A stretch of 8,028 nucleotides of DNA from Methanothrix sp. Lineage in GTDB: Archaea; Halobacteriota; Methanosarcinia; Methanotrichales; Methanotrichaceae. This document shows, piece after piece, positions 1-5,706 of the stretch (its first letter is position 1; every line of letters begins with the position of its first letter). The notes under the pieces are model-generated. The model searched no databases, was not told the DNA's origin, and saw nothing but the letters and a program-made list of their open reading frames with translations. The stretch covers positions 1 through 8,028 of the forward strand of contig JAABPZ010000057.1 in assembly GCA_011391755.1 (NCBI GenBank), read 5' to 3'. Made by a program: the position numbers and the translations under genes.

Positions 1-580
1 CTTTTTTCCGAAAGTTCTCAATAAGCTGCTTGTTGGACTCTCGATCATAGGTGAGAGAAGTCTCCAGATATTGGCCGATCTTATCCAGGAACTCATCTGG
101 ATTGCCACTGGATTTTTCCAGGTCATTGATATACTCGCAGAGATCTCTCTCGGCGTTCCTGCGTTCCATGATCTTGTTCCATTCCCGTAAGACACTTTTT
201 GCCACCTGGGGAAGCTGGTGCAGATCTTCTCCTTTCACCACATAATCCATAGCCCCTGATTTAAGAGACTGGACTGCCAGCCTCTCAGATCCTACTCCCG
301 TTATAATTATGAATGGAAACTTCATCTCCAGAGAGCGCCCCGCTCCACCGGTCAGGTCCAGCCCTGTGCCGTCAGGGAGACGATAATCTGAGATCACCAG
401 AAACTCCTGGCCAGTGTGCTCATTTATCCACCTTTTTGCCTCCTCGATCGTTTCGGCACGATCAATTTTCCAGTCCACATCATTCTCTTCAAAGATCCTT
501 CGAACCAGCAGAGCGTGAGCCTCTTCATCCTCTACTAACAGAATCTGTTTGATATCCTTTTTGCTAACAGATGATTGCAT
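1..580 (-). CDS. Response regulator receiver-domain protein (3' end outside window)
   Basis: This reading frame runs leftward from ATG at 580 and is still open at the window edge, giving 193 codons. Residues about 11-130 form a CheY-like receiver domain: acidic pocket E17-D18-E19, predicted phospho-acceptor D65 (in ISDYRLPDGTG), switch Thr T94 (IIITG) and K116 (YVVKGED). It should accept phosphate from a histidine kinase in the cytoplasm. Residues about 130-193 are rich in charged residues and leucine and look helical or coiled-coil, leading into an unseen C-terminal part that could be an output, PAS or kinase domain. The start is supported by AAAGGAGG 7 nt upstream. It lies 43 nt after the hybrid kinase gene on the same strand, so it is probably the third gene of the operon and a likely partner of that kinase. 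The output function is unknown. Confidence 0.87.
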   Translation of the reverse strand, partial: MQSSVSKKDIKQILLVEDEEAHALLVRRIFEENDVDWKIDRAETIEEAKRWINEHTGQEFLVISDYRLPDGTGLDLTGGAGRSLEMKFPFIIITGVGSERLAVQSLKSGAMDYVVKGEDLHQLPQVAKSVLREWNKIMERRNAERDLCEYINDLEKSSGNPDEFLDKIGQYLETSLTYDRESNKQLIENFRKK

Positions 581-587
581 AAATAGT

Positions 588-595
588 CCTCCTTT
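588..595 (-). promoter_or_regulatory. Strong Shine-Dalgarno site for the 580-1 receiver gene
   Basis: AAAGGAGG on the minus strand lies 7 nt before the ATG at 580. It is the best ribosome binding site in the window and fixes that start. Its strength suggests this third operon gene is translated independently of the upstream kinase gene. Confidence 0.75.
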
Positions 596-623
596 CTGTT
601 AAATGCAATTGACCAATATCTCT

Positions 624-2504
624 TCATTTGGACTCTGCCAAAGTAAAACAGACAGAGCAGCCCTTCCCAAGCTCCGACTCTATCCACATGCTTCCCCCGT
701 AAACCTCGATAATCCTCTTAACTATGGCAAGACCTGCTCCAGATCCCTCACTCTTCTTATCTAACTTATAGAAGAGTTCAAAGACCTTGTCATGCTGGCT
801 GGGATCTATTCCTATGCCGTTATCTTTTACGAAAAATACCGTTTCTTCACCATCTTGTCTGCATCCGACTTCTATATTTGGATGCGGCTGGCTCCCCATG
901 TATTTTATGCTATTCTCTATCAGGTTTGTCAGAACCTCGACGATCCTCATGCGGTCCACATTGACCGATGGAAGAATGGGTTCTATCGTCACCTGTACAC
1001 CCCGTGCCATTATTTTCTCACTGATCAGACCCAACGCCTCCTGGACAATCTCTGTGAAGGGAACTACCTCTGGAGGATTGGCGACCCTGCCTATGCGGGA
1101 AAGCTCCAGGGTGTCCGTAAGAAGATTTTCCATCCTGGAAATGGCAGAGCTGATCATCTTGAGATCTACCTTGACACGCTCAGAGCTGCCCTTGGCCAGG
1201 TCAGACTGTAGGAAGCCCACGAAACCGTTTATCGTGACCAGAGGGGACTGCAGGTCATGGGAGACCGTGTAAATGAACCTCTCCATCTCTGTGTTTTTGG
1301 ATTCAAGTTCTGTTACCAAACGTTCTCTGACCTCCGCGGCCTGCTTATGTTCGGTGATATCTCGGAAATACCAGACCCTGCCATAATATTTTCCACTAGC
1401 ACCAAGCATCGGGGCCGAGTAGCGGTCGAACGACCTGCCGTCTTTCAAAGCGACCTCATCACTGCTTATTTCATCCTGAACTTTGTAGAGGTGCAACACC
1501 TTCTGCATGAATTCCTCGGGATGAGCCAGTTTAACCATTACCGACTGTAGCGCACGCTCATCGGATTGTGATTCTAATACGTCGGGAGGAATACCCCACA
1601 TATCGATAAAACGTTGATTGTGGGATAATATTTTACCATTTTCATCCACCACAAGTATTCCATCGATGGATAACTCCTGTTGTGTGCGAAGGATGATATA
1701 GGTGAATGCCAGCGCCTCCTCGGCGCGCTTGCTTTCGGTGATGTCTGTGAGGAAATTCAAGGAGGCTGGTTTGCCTTGCCATTCAATCAAGGCAGCATTG
1801 ATTTCCACCCATTTGACAATGCCGGCTCGGGTAACCACTCGGAAGGCATAGCGAGGCAGTGCCACTTCTTTTGCGATCCGTCGCCGGTAATTTTCAACTA
1901 CCATGCTCCGATCATCCGGGTGAATGAATTCAGGAAATGGTCTATCAATGAGATCCTGCTCAGAATACCCTTCCAACAATTCAAGCGTCATGGGATTGAC
2001 AAACTTAAGCCTGCCGTCTTGCGCAACGATGATTGACTCGTTAGCGTTGTTTATCAGCAGGCGGTACTTTTTCTCGCTTTCTAACAGCGCCTGTTGCGCA
2101 CGATTGCGCTCAATGGAATATCTGATGCAGCGATCCAGCAATCTGCCATCCAATTCCCCCTTTATCAAATAATCCTGTGCACCTTCACGAACGGCCTTCG
2201 TCGCCAGCTCTTTGTCGCATAGGCCGGTCAATATCAGTATGGGAATTTTTGCCTTCGTTTTATTAATTTGGGAGAACGTCTCTAAACCAAGGCTATCGGA
2301 GAGATTCAAATCCAGGAGCACAGCGTCCACATCTTCCTGGGTCAGGAATTGCAGCCCCGAAGAAAGACTATTTTTCCAGACAAGATCGAAGAACGCGCCC
2401 GAAACGCCATCCTCCTTACGGGAGACATCCAGTAGATACTTTTGGATCATCCGCGCATCTACCTCATTATCCTCTATTAGAAGAATTTTAATGGTATCAG
2501 TCAT
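624..2504 (-). CDS. Hybrid sensor histidine kinase, REC-PAS-PAS-HisKA-HATPase_c
   Basis: This 626-residue protein has no signal peptide or membrane segment, so it is predicted to be a soluble cytoplasmic kinase. Domain order: receiver (about 5-128; E11/D12, phospho-acceptor D65, T93, K115); PAS 1 (about 141-257, ending in the usual DITESKRAEEAL linker); PAS 2 (about 268-388, ending RDITEHKQ); short coiled coil; HisKA (about 405-470) with phospho-accepting H416 in VSHDLQSPL; HATPase_c (about 510-624) with N-box N527/N531, G1 box DNGIGI (561-566), F-box FELF and G2 box GSGAGLAI. All catalytic boxes look intact. The receiver at the N-terminus suggests it is itself an input, perhaps phosphorylated by another kinase, with the PAS domains sensing a cytosolic signal or cofactor. 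The ATG overlaps the end of the upstream receiver gene (ATGACTGA), implying translational coupling. The signal sensed cannot be read from the sequence. Confidence 0.93.
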   Translation of the reverse strand: MTDTIKILLIEDNEVDARMIQKYLLDVSRKEDGVSGAFFDLVWKNSLSSGLQFLTQEDVDAVLLDLNLSDSLGLETFSQINKTKAKIPILILTGLCDKELATKAVREGAQDYLIKGELDGRLLDRCIRYSIERNRAQQALLESEKKYRLLINNANESIIVAQDGRLKFVNPMTLELLEGYSEQDLIDRPFPEFIHPDDRSMVVENYRRRIAKEVALPRYAFRVVTRAGIVKWVEINAALIEWQGKPASLNFLTDITESKRAEEALAFTYIILRTQQELSIDGILVVDENGKILSHNQRFIDMWGIPPDVLESQSDERALQSVMVKLAHPEEFMQKVLHLYKVQDEISSDEVALKDGRSFDRYSAPMLGASGKYYGRVWYFRDITEHKQAAEVRERLVTELESKNTEMERFIYTVSHDLQSPLVTINGFVGFLQSDLAKGSSERVKVDLKMISSAISRMENLLTDTLELSRIGRVANPPEVVPFTEIVQEALGLISEKIMARGVQVTIEPILPSVNVDRMRIVEVLTNLIENSIKYMGSQPHPNIEVGCRQDGEETVFFVKDNGIGIDPSQHDKVFELFYKLDKKSEGSGAGLAIVKRIIEVYGGSMWIESELGKGCSVCFTLAESK

Positions 2505-2934
2505 TAACGTTCCATTTGAGCCAGTAATTTCCCAAGATCGTCATCATCTCTCTAAACATATCCGAGCCCATTGGCTTTACCAAATAGCTGTTGGCATAAT
2601 TGGAGTACGCCTTGGCAATGTCTGCATCATTTCGGGAAGTGGTCAATATCACGACAGGAAGCGCTCTTAGATCCAGAGATCCCTTTATGGCCCTCAAAAC
2701 TTCAAGCCCATCTACCACCGGAAGCCGAAGGTCCAAGAGTATCAGATCCGGCCTGGGGCTGTCTTCAGGTTTTGCATACTTGCCCTTGCGAAAGAGGTAG
2801 TCGAGAGCCTCATCTCCGCAACACAGCCAGTGGATCTCATGGCTGATCAATACATCCTCGAAGGCGCGGGTGATGAGCATGGCGTGAGTCTCGTCATCCT
2901 CGATGAGCAGTATCACTGCTGGGCGGTCTTTCAT
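2497..2934 (-). CDS. Single-domain response regulator, CheY/Rcp1-like
   Basis: This 145-residue protein is a receiver domain and nothing else. It has the acidic pocket E12-D13-D14, predicted phospho-acceptor D68 in LILLDLRLP, T98/T99 (ILTTS) and K120-P121 (YLVKPM). The segment between about residues 45 and 63 (LFRKGKYAKPEDSPRPD) matches the extended loop typical of the Rcp1 class of receivers that partner PAS- or GAF-containing kinases. It is the first gene of the phosphorelay operon and overlaps the hybrid kinase by 8 nt, so the two are probably made together and this protein is likely the kinase's phosphate acceptor or shuttle. No DNA-binding domain is present. The start at 2934 has AGAGGA about 8 nt upstream; an ATG 5 nt further upstream is out of frame and closes after two codons. 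Confidence 0.92.
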   Translation of the reverse strand: MKDRPAVILLIEDDETHAMLITRAFEDVLISHEIHWLCCGDEALDYLFRKGKYAKPEDSPRPDLILLDLRLPVVDGLEVLRAIKGSLDLRALPVVILTTSRNDADIAKAYSNYANSYLVKPMGSDMFREMMTILGNYWLKWNVND

Positions 2935-2999
2935 GGCATAAGTCCTCTTATCTAAGTTGGGTGAAGAACCAAAATCCTTTTAATAAATTCGTAATCTGT

Positions 3000-3007
3000 T
3001 TATATAA
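3000..3007 (-). promoter_or_regulatory. Probable archaeal TATA box for the phosphorelay operon
   Basis: On the minus strand TTATATAA is preceded by an A-rich stretch (CCAAAAA) that fits a TFB recognition element. It predicts a start of transcription near 2977 and a leader of about 43 nt before the ATG at 2934. The core is nearly symmetric and also reads TTTATATA on the plus strand (2999-3006), but the plus-strand upstream bases are a poor BRE, so leftward transcription is favoured. Confidence 0.5.
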
Positions 3008-3050
3008 TTTTTGGGAAGTCTCAAACTTAGAGACAAAATTAATTCAACCT

Positions 3051-3242
3051 CGGATCGTTCTTTATGCGGACGGGATGACCGGATCCATTCGCGCCGCCTT
3101 AGAGAAGACAGAGAAGTGCCGGGCGATGCAGATGACCTACAACCAGGAGCTTGGCCTAGTTCCGCAGACCATCAAGAAGCCCATTCGTGAGAATGTGGTG
3201 GAGATTACCGACACCAGGCATATCCCAAGGTCCGATATCCCT
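3051..3242 (+). pseudogene. uvrB: uvrB 3'-region remnant
   Basis: Translated in the frame beginning at 3051, 64 codons read as an uninterrupted piece of UvrB, the DNA-damage recognition helicase of nucleotide excision repair. It starts at RIVLYADGMTGSIRAALEKT, continues with the TYNQE segment and reaches VPQTIKKPIRENVVEIT before ending around HIPRSDIP. This matches the conserved block after helicase motif VI that leads to the UvrB/UvrC interaction region. The N-terminal helicase domains (more than 550 residues) and the C-terminal UVR motif are both missing. The frame stays open upstream to a GTG at 2961 and downstream to a stop ending at 3263, but those flanks look unlike UvrB. I read it as debris from a lost or duplicated uvrB, not a working gene. 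Whether an intact uvrB exists elsewhere cannot be seen. Confidence 0.8.
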
Positions 3243-3276
3243 AGTACAGCGAGGCCGAAATAAACCAATGTTTTGA

Positions 3277-3300
3277 CTTCGCGGCTTCGCGCCTTCGCGT
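3277..3300 (+). repeat. Three tandem CTTCGCGN octamers
   Basis: CTTCGCGG, CTTCGCGC and CTTCGCGT follow one another without a gap. Read on the minus strand they translate as part of an HAKARSREV-like peptide. That peptide type recurs in spurious ORF predictions from dispersed GC-rich intergenic repeats in many prokaryotic genomes (from memory). The unit runs directly into the inverted repeat at 3295-3329, so the two probably belong to one element. Confidence 0.75.
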
Positions 3301-3329
3301 GAAACCGGATCCGGTTGAATCTCACGCGA
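3295..3329. repeat. Imperfect inverted repeat around a 14-bp palindrome
   Basis: TCGCGTGA (3295-3302) and its exact reverse complement TCACGCGA (3322-3329) flank the perfect palindrome AACCGGATCCGGTT (3303-3316), with five unpaired bases (3317-3321) on the right side. As RNA or single-stranded DNA this folds into a long stem with one bulge. It sits immediately after the octamer repeats, downstream of the uvrB remnant. It could be a REP/MITE-like dispersed element or a transcription terminator; the absence of a T-tract after it makes a terminator less likely. Confidence 0.7.
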
Positions 3330-3347
3330 TGCCTTGATTGTCGCAAA

Positions 3348-3363
3348 GAACGATCAGTCGTTC
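3348..3363. repeat. Small hairpin GAACGA-TCAG-TCGTTC
   Basis: A perfect 6-bp stem with a 4-nt loop. The left arm is part of AAAGAACGATC (3345-3355), which is an exact 11-bp inverted copy of GATCGTTCTTT at 3053-3063, at the left edge of the uvrB remnant. Function unknown; it may mark the edge of an inserted or deleted segment. Confidence 0.45.
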
Positions 3364-3553
3364 ACAAAGGCACATTATCCTATCACAATCATGGCTTTAA
3401 TTAGGCCCGGCTGTACTATTGCGATCATCGAGATGAAGGTAGGGTGAGAGACAAAGCAAAATGAAAGTATCTAGAACTAAGCTTGACGTTGTGCGAAGGA
3501 ATTAATATCAGATCCAAAGAAATAAAGATCATTGATTCGATGGAGATGCGGAC
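3364..3553. other. Intergenic stretch before the ATPase gene
   Basis: With the uvrB remnant and repeats to its left, the region 2935-3553 is over 600 bases without a convincing gene. In this last part I see only very short open frames (for example 18 codons from the ATG at 3391) that lack coding character, one weak TATA-like sequence near 3502-3509, and the ribosome binding site for the ATPase gene. No tRNA, CRISPR repeat or recognisable riboswitch is visible. Confidence 0.5.
3502..3509 (+). promoter_or_regulatory. Weak candidate TATA box for the ATPase-PIN pair
   Basis: TTAATATC on the plus strand would place the transcription start near 3531, about 23 nt before the ATG at 3554. It is the best-placed A/T element upstream of the cassette but a poor match to the archaeal consensus, so this is tentative. 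Confidence 0.28.
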
Positions 3554-4882
3554 ATGATCACGTCTTTTTCCCTTAAGAACTTCAAGAGCTATAATGAGGC
3601 AGAGATGCCTTTAGCCACGCTTACTTTTTTTATCGGCCCGAACGCCTCCGGCAAGAGCAATGCCTTGGAGGCCATTCGTCTCTTGTCTTTGCTCTCCAAA
3701 GGAACTCGCCTGGATGACATCGAGAGAGGAATTCATGGGGCAGAAGCCCTCTTTCGTGGAGATCCGGACAATCTTTTTCACGATACTGGAATGGGACTTG
3801 AGTTCGGCTGCCGGATGGATGGCATTGAAGGGGATTGGAATCGTCTCTCACTCCAAATCAGCCTAGTCTCGGATCATTTGGCCGTCACAGACGAGTTTGT
3901 CTCAAAGGAGTCCGAGCCTTTTCCTCTGTATCGTTTAAATGGACTGCCGTTTCATCTCCCCATAGATGAGATCACTTCGGTACAGTATAATAATTTTAAA
4001 TCTGAAAATAAGCCCAGGATTCCCTGCTCAAATCGACAGGCAATTTTTTTCCAGTTGGAGACGCCGGCGCGTTTCAATGAAAAGGATATGGACTCCCAGT
4101 GGATTATTCCAGAGGTAGTTAGTGGAATTAGAAAGAACCTCCAGAATGTGATGTTTCTGGAGCCACGGCCTGAGGAAATGCGCGGTTATTCCTATCTTAA
4201 GGACGATATTATGAAGGAGAATGGCCGGAATCTCTCCAGCGTTCTGTTCAAGATCTGTAATGATCCTTCCGGCAGAGATCAGATGCTACAATTCGTTCGT
4301 TCCCTCCCGGAACAAGATATCACTGATATTCGATTTATCATGACGGAGAGAAATGATGTCATGGTTCGGCTGGTTGAGTCCTTCGGCGGCAAGGAGAGTG
4401 TTTTTGATGCACCGGTCCTCTCCGATGGCACACTGCGGGTCTTGGCGGTCGGAGCGACGCTGCTCTCGGCTCCCCAGGGATCACTAGTTGTCATCGAGGA
4501 GATAGACAATGGAATCCATCCCAGCCGAGCAGAGAGCCTTATTTTGCACATCAAAGGAATTGCAGAGGCTCGCGGTCTCCGAGTTCTTCTAACCTCCCAT
4601 AATCCCGCTCTCCTCGATGCTCTTCCGGATGAGTCTCTGGGCGACGTGCTCTGCTGCTACAGAGATTCAGAATTGGGAGACAGCCGTATTGTGAGGCTTG
4701 GTGATCTCGATCGTTTTCCTGAGCTGATGGCACAAGGCACATTGGGTGAATTGGTGACCCGGCAGGTCTTGGATAGATTCTTGAAGGATAAGACCACTCC
4801 AGAGGAAAGAAAGCAAGCGGCATTGTCCTGGCTTAAGGAACTCAAGAACGGGGTGAAGGATGAGTGCCATTTGTCTGATTGA
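3554..4882 (+). CDS. RecF/OLD-like AAA (AAA_21-type) ATPase, accessory
   Basis: This 442-residue protein has the ABC-type nucleotide-binding fold of RecF/SMC/OLD-like ATPases. The N-terminus ITSFSLKNFKSY is the usual opening strand of the family, followed by Walker A GPNASGKS (28-35), a long variable insertion (about 60-270), the signature motif LSDGT (289-293), Walker B LVVIEEIDNGIHP (311-323; acidic pair E315/E316) and switch histidine H349 in LLTSHNP. The catalytic set therefore looks complete. After about residue 360 the chain has no TOPRIM motifs, so unlike OLD nucleases it carries no visible nuclease of its own. It overlaps the following PIN nuclease gene by 23 nt, which suggests a two-component ATPase-nuclease complex. 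GGAG 8 nt upstream supports the ATG. Known relatives include components of phage defence systems (PARIS, Septu, Gabija); the specific function here is unknown. Confidence 0.88.
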   Translation: MITSFSLKNFKSYNEAEMPLATLTFFIGPNASGKSNALEAIRLLSLLSKGTRLDDIERGIHGAEALFRGDPDNLFHDTGMGLEFGCRMDGIEGDWNRLSLQISLVSDHLAVTDEFVSKESEPFPLYRLNGLPFHLPIDEITSVQYNNFKSENKPRIPCSNRQAIFFQLETPARFNEKDMDSQWIIPEVVSGIRKNLQNVMFLEPRPEEMRGYSYLKDDIMKENGRNLSSVLFKICNDPSGRDQMLQFVRSLPEQDITDIRFIMTERNDVMVRLVESFGGKESVFDAPVLSDGTLRVLAVGATLLSAPQGSLVVIEEIDNGIHPSRAESLILHIKGIAEARGLRVLLTSHNPALLDALPDESLGDVLCCYRDSELGDSRIVRLGDLDRFPELMAQGTLGELVTRQVLDRFLKDKTTPEERKQAALSWLKELKNGVKDECHLSD

Positions 4883-5321
4883 CACCTCAATTTTTATTGA
4901 GATTCTTGATGTTCCGAGGAAGGCCTCTAGGCATGAAGATGTGATCTTGGAGCTTCAAGGAAAAATAGAAAATTTAGAGACTCTGTTTCTCCCCATGGCA
5001 ACTATACTGGAAACGGGAAATCATATCGCACAAAACGGAGATGGAAAACAACGTAGATCATGCGCTCTTAATTTCGTATCTCAGGTGCAGGATGCGCTGA
5101 ATGGGAAATCACCGTTCAAACCTGTCAGCTTTCTTGAAAAAGAACATTTACAGGAATGGCTCTGCGAATTTCCAGATTCTGCAATGAGAGGAAACAGTTT
5201 GGGAGACTTATCCATAATTCACGATTTCAAGAGGCTATGTCGGCAAAGCCCACGACGAGAGATATACATCTGGTCCCAAGATAGTCATTTATCCTCTTTT
5301 AAGCAGCAAGCTAGGTATTAA
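4860..5321 (+). CDS. PIN-domain ribonuclease paired with the upstream ATPase
   Basis: This 153-residue protein has the layout of a PIN domain, a Mg2+-dependent single-stranded RNA nuclease fold. The N-terminal strand ends in LIDTSIFIE (D8, with S/T at 9-10), a second acidic residue lies in ILETGNHI (E51), the third in SLGDLSII (D116) and the fourth in WSQDSHL (D141). All four metal-binding positions are present, so it is probably active. It is slightly longer than a typical VapC toxin and no VapB-like antitoxin gene lies beside it. Instead it starts inside the ATPase gene (23-nt overlap), with GGTGA just 3 nt upstream of the ATG, implying coupled translation. The ATPase probably controls or activates it. 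Its middle (about 4960-5110) is more A/T-rich than the housekeeping genes nearby, in keeping with an accessory gene. The RNA target is unknown. Confidence 0.82.
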   Translation: MSAICLIDTSIFIEILDVPRKASRHEDVILELQGKIENLETLFLPMATILETGNHIAQNGDGKQRRSCALNFVSQVQDALNGKSPFKPVSFLEKEHLQEWLCEFPDSAMRGNSLGDLSIIHDFKRLCRQSPRREIYIWSQDSHLSSFKQQARY

Positions 5322-5323
5322 TA

Positions 5324-5339
5324 TTATTTTCCAAAATAA
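5324..5339. terminator. Bidirectional A/T-rich terminator between PIN gene and RNase P RNA
   Basis: TTATTTT-CC-AAAATAA is a perfect 7-2-7 inverted repeat just after the PIN stop codon. Each strand reads T-rich as RNA polymerase leaves the gene it serves: the PIN gene on the plus strand, the RNase P RNA on the minus strand (where TCATTTTATTTT follows the RNA 3' end). U-rich tracts are the usual archaeal termination signal. Confidence 0.5.
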
Positions 5340-5351
5340 AATGAGAATTAT

Positions 5352-5660
5352 GCGAGTGAGGAGAGTAAGCCCCCTTCTGTTCGTGACGGCATTCGGCTTA
5401 GCGCCATACCCGAGCTTGGCTGGACGTCCGTGATTTCAGCTCTATTTTGGCTTGCACCCACAGGGTTTCGCCGTTTCATCCGCTTCCCGCGCGACCTTCA
5501 GCCTTGCGGCATCATCGCATTAACGCGGAGCGGTCTCGTTTCTGTGCCAGAGCCGGAGCTTTCGCCCCACATCCTTTGCGGGATGTCTGTGTGTCCAGTG
5601 GTGGGGGGACTTTCCACACCGGCCAGAGTTGGCCAGCGGCAGCCGCCCTTCCTCTCTCGC
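5352..5660 (-). ncRNA. rnpB: RNase P RNA (archaeal, type A-like)
   Basis: RNase P RNA is the catalytic subunit that removes 5' leaders from pre-tRNAs. The minus strand here shows its hallmarks. The ends pair as helix P1: 11 positions of 5660-5650 against 5362-5352, with one A-A mismatch. A P3-like hairpin follows (CTGGCCA-ACTC-TGGCCGG). Conserved region I (GGAAAGTCC, 5615-5607) and conserved region V (ACAGAAGGGGGCTTAC, 5380-5365) are present. These two pair as P4, AAG(T)CCCCC with GGGGGCTT, leaving the conserved bulged U at 5609. The length of about 309 nt fits archaeal type A molecules. It has its own TATA box at the expected distance and a T-rich 3' flank. Ends were set by P1 pairing and may be off by a few bases. 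Confidence 0.93.
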
Positions 5661-5681
5661 TATTGTAAATTTGATGGACAA

Positions 5682-5690
5682 TATATAAAA
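5682..5690 (-). promoter_or_regulatory. TATA box of the RNase P RNA gene
   Basis: TTTTATATA on the minus strand is centred about 26 nt upstream of the inferred RNA 5' end at 5660, the standard archaeal spacing. It lies 16 nt past the end of the ThiC-family gene, so the RNA is transcribed from its own promoter rather than only by read-through. Confidence 0.75.
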
Positions 5691-5706
5691 CTATGCTCGA
5701 ATCATA

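Noticed and set aside
787..1272. Plus-strand open frames inside the hybrid kinase gene (787-1272, 792-1211, 1680-2036, 2212-2670 and others)
   Set aside because: They lie opposite a kinase gene with complete catalytic motifs and show no domain signature of their own.
1..2934. The Methanosaeta filI/filR quorum-sensing locus
   Set aside because: The kinase here is soluble with REC-PAS-PAS input and lacks an extracellular sensor segment, so the resemblance is only general two-component architecture.
2961..3263. Possible intact 100-residue gene starting with GTG
   Set aside because: Only the UvrB-like middle is recognisable, the first 30 and last 6 residues look non-coding, and essential UvrB domains are missing; annotated as a pseudogene instead.
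3137..3346. Minus-strand open frame of 69 codons with an HAKARSREV-like peptide
   Set aside because: It is antisense to the uvrB remnant and the octamer/palindrome repeat; such peptides come from translating dispersed repeats, not from genes.
3264..3553. CRISPR array or tRNA gene in the long intergenic region
   Set aside because: The octamers are contiguous without spacers, and no cloverleaf or T-loop consensus could be found by eye.
4860..5321. Ordinary VapBC toxin-antitoxin pair
   Set aside because: The PIN gene has no small DNA-binding antitoxin gene upstream; its overlapping partner is a 442-residue ATPase.
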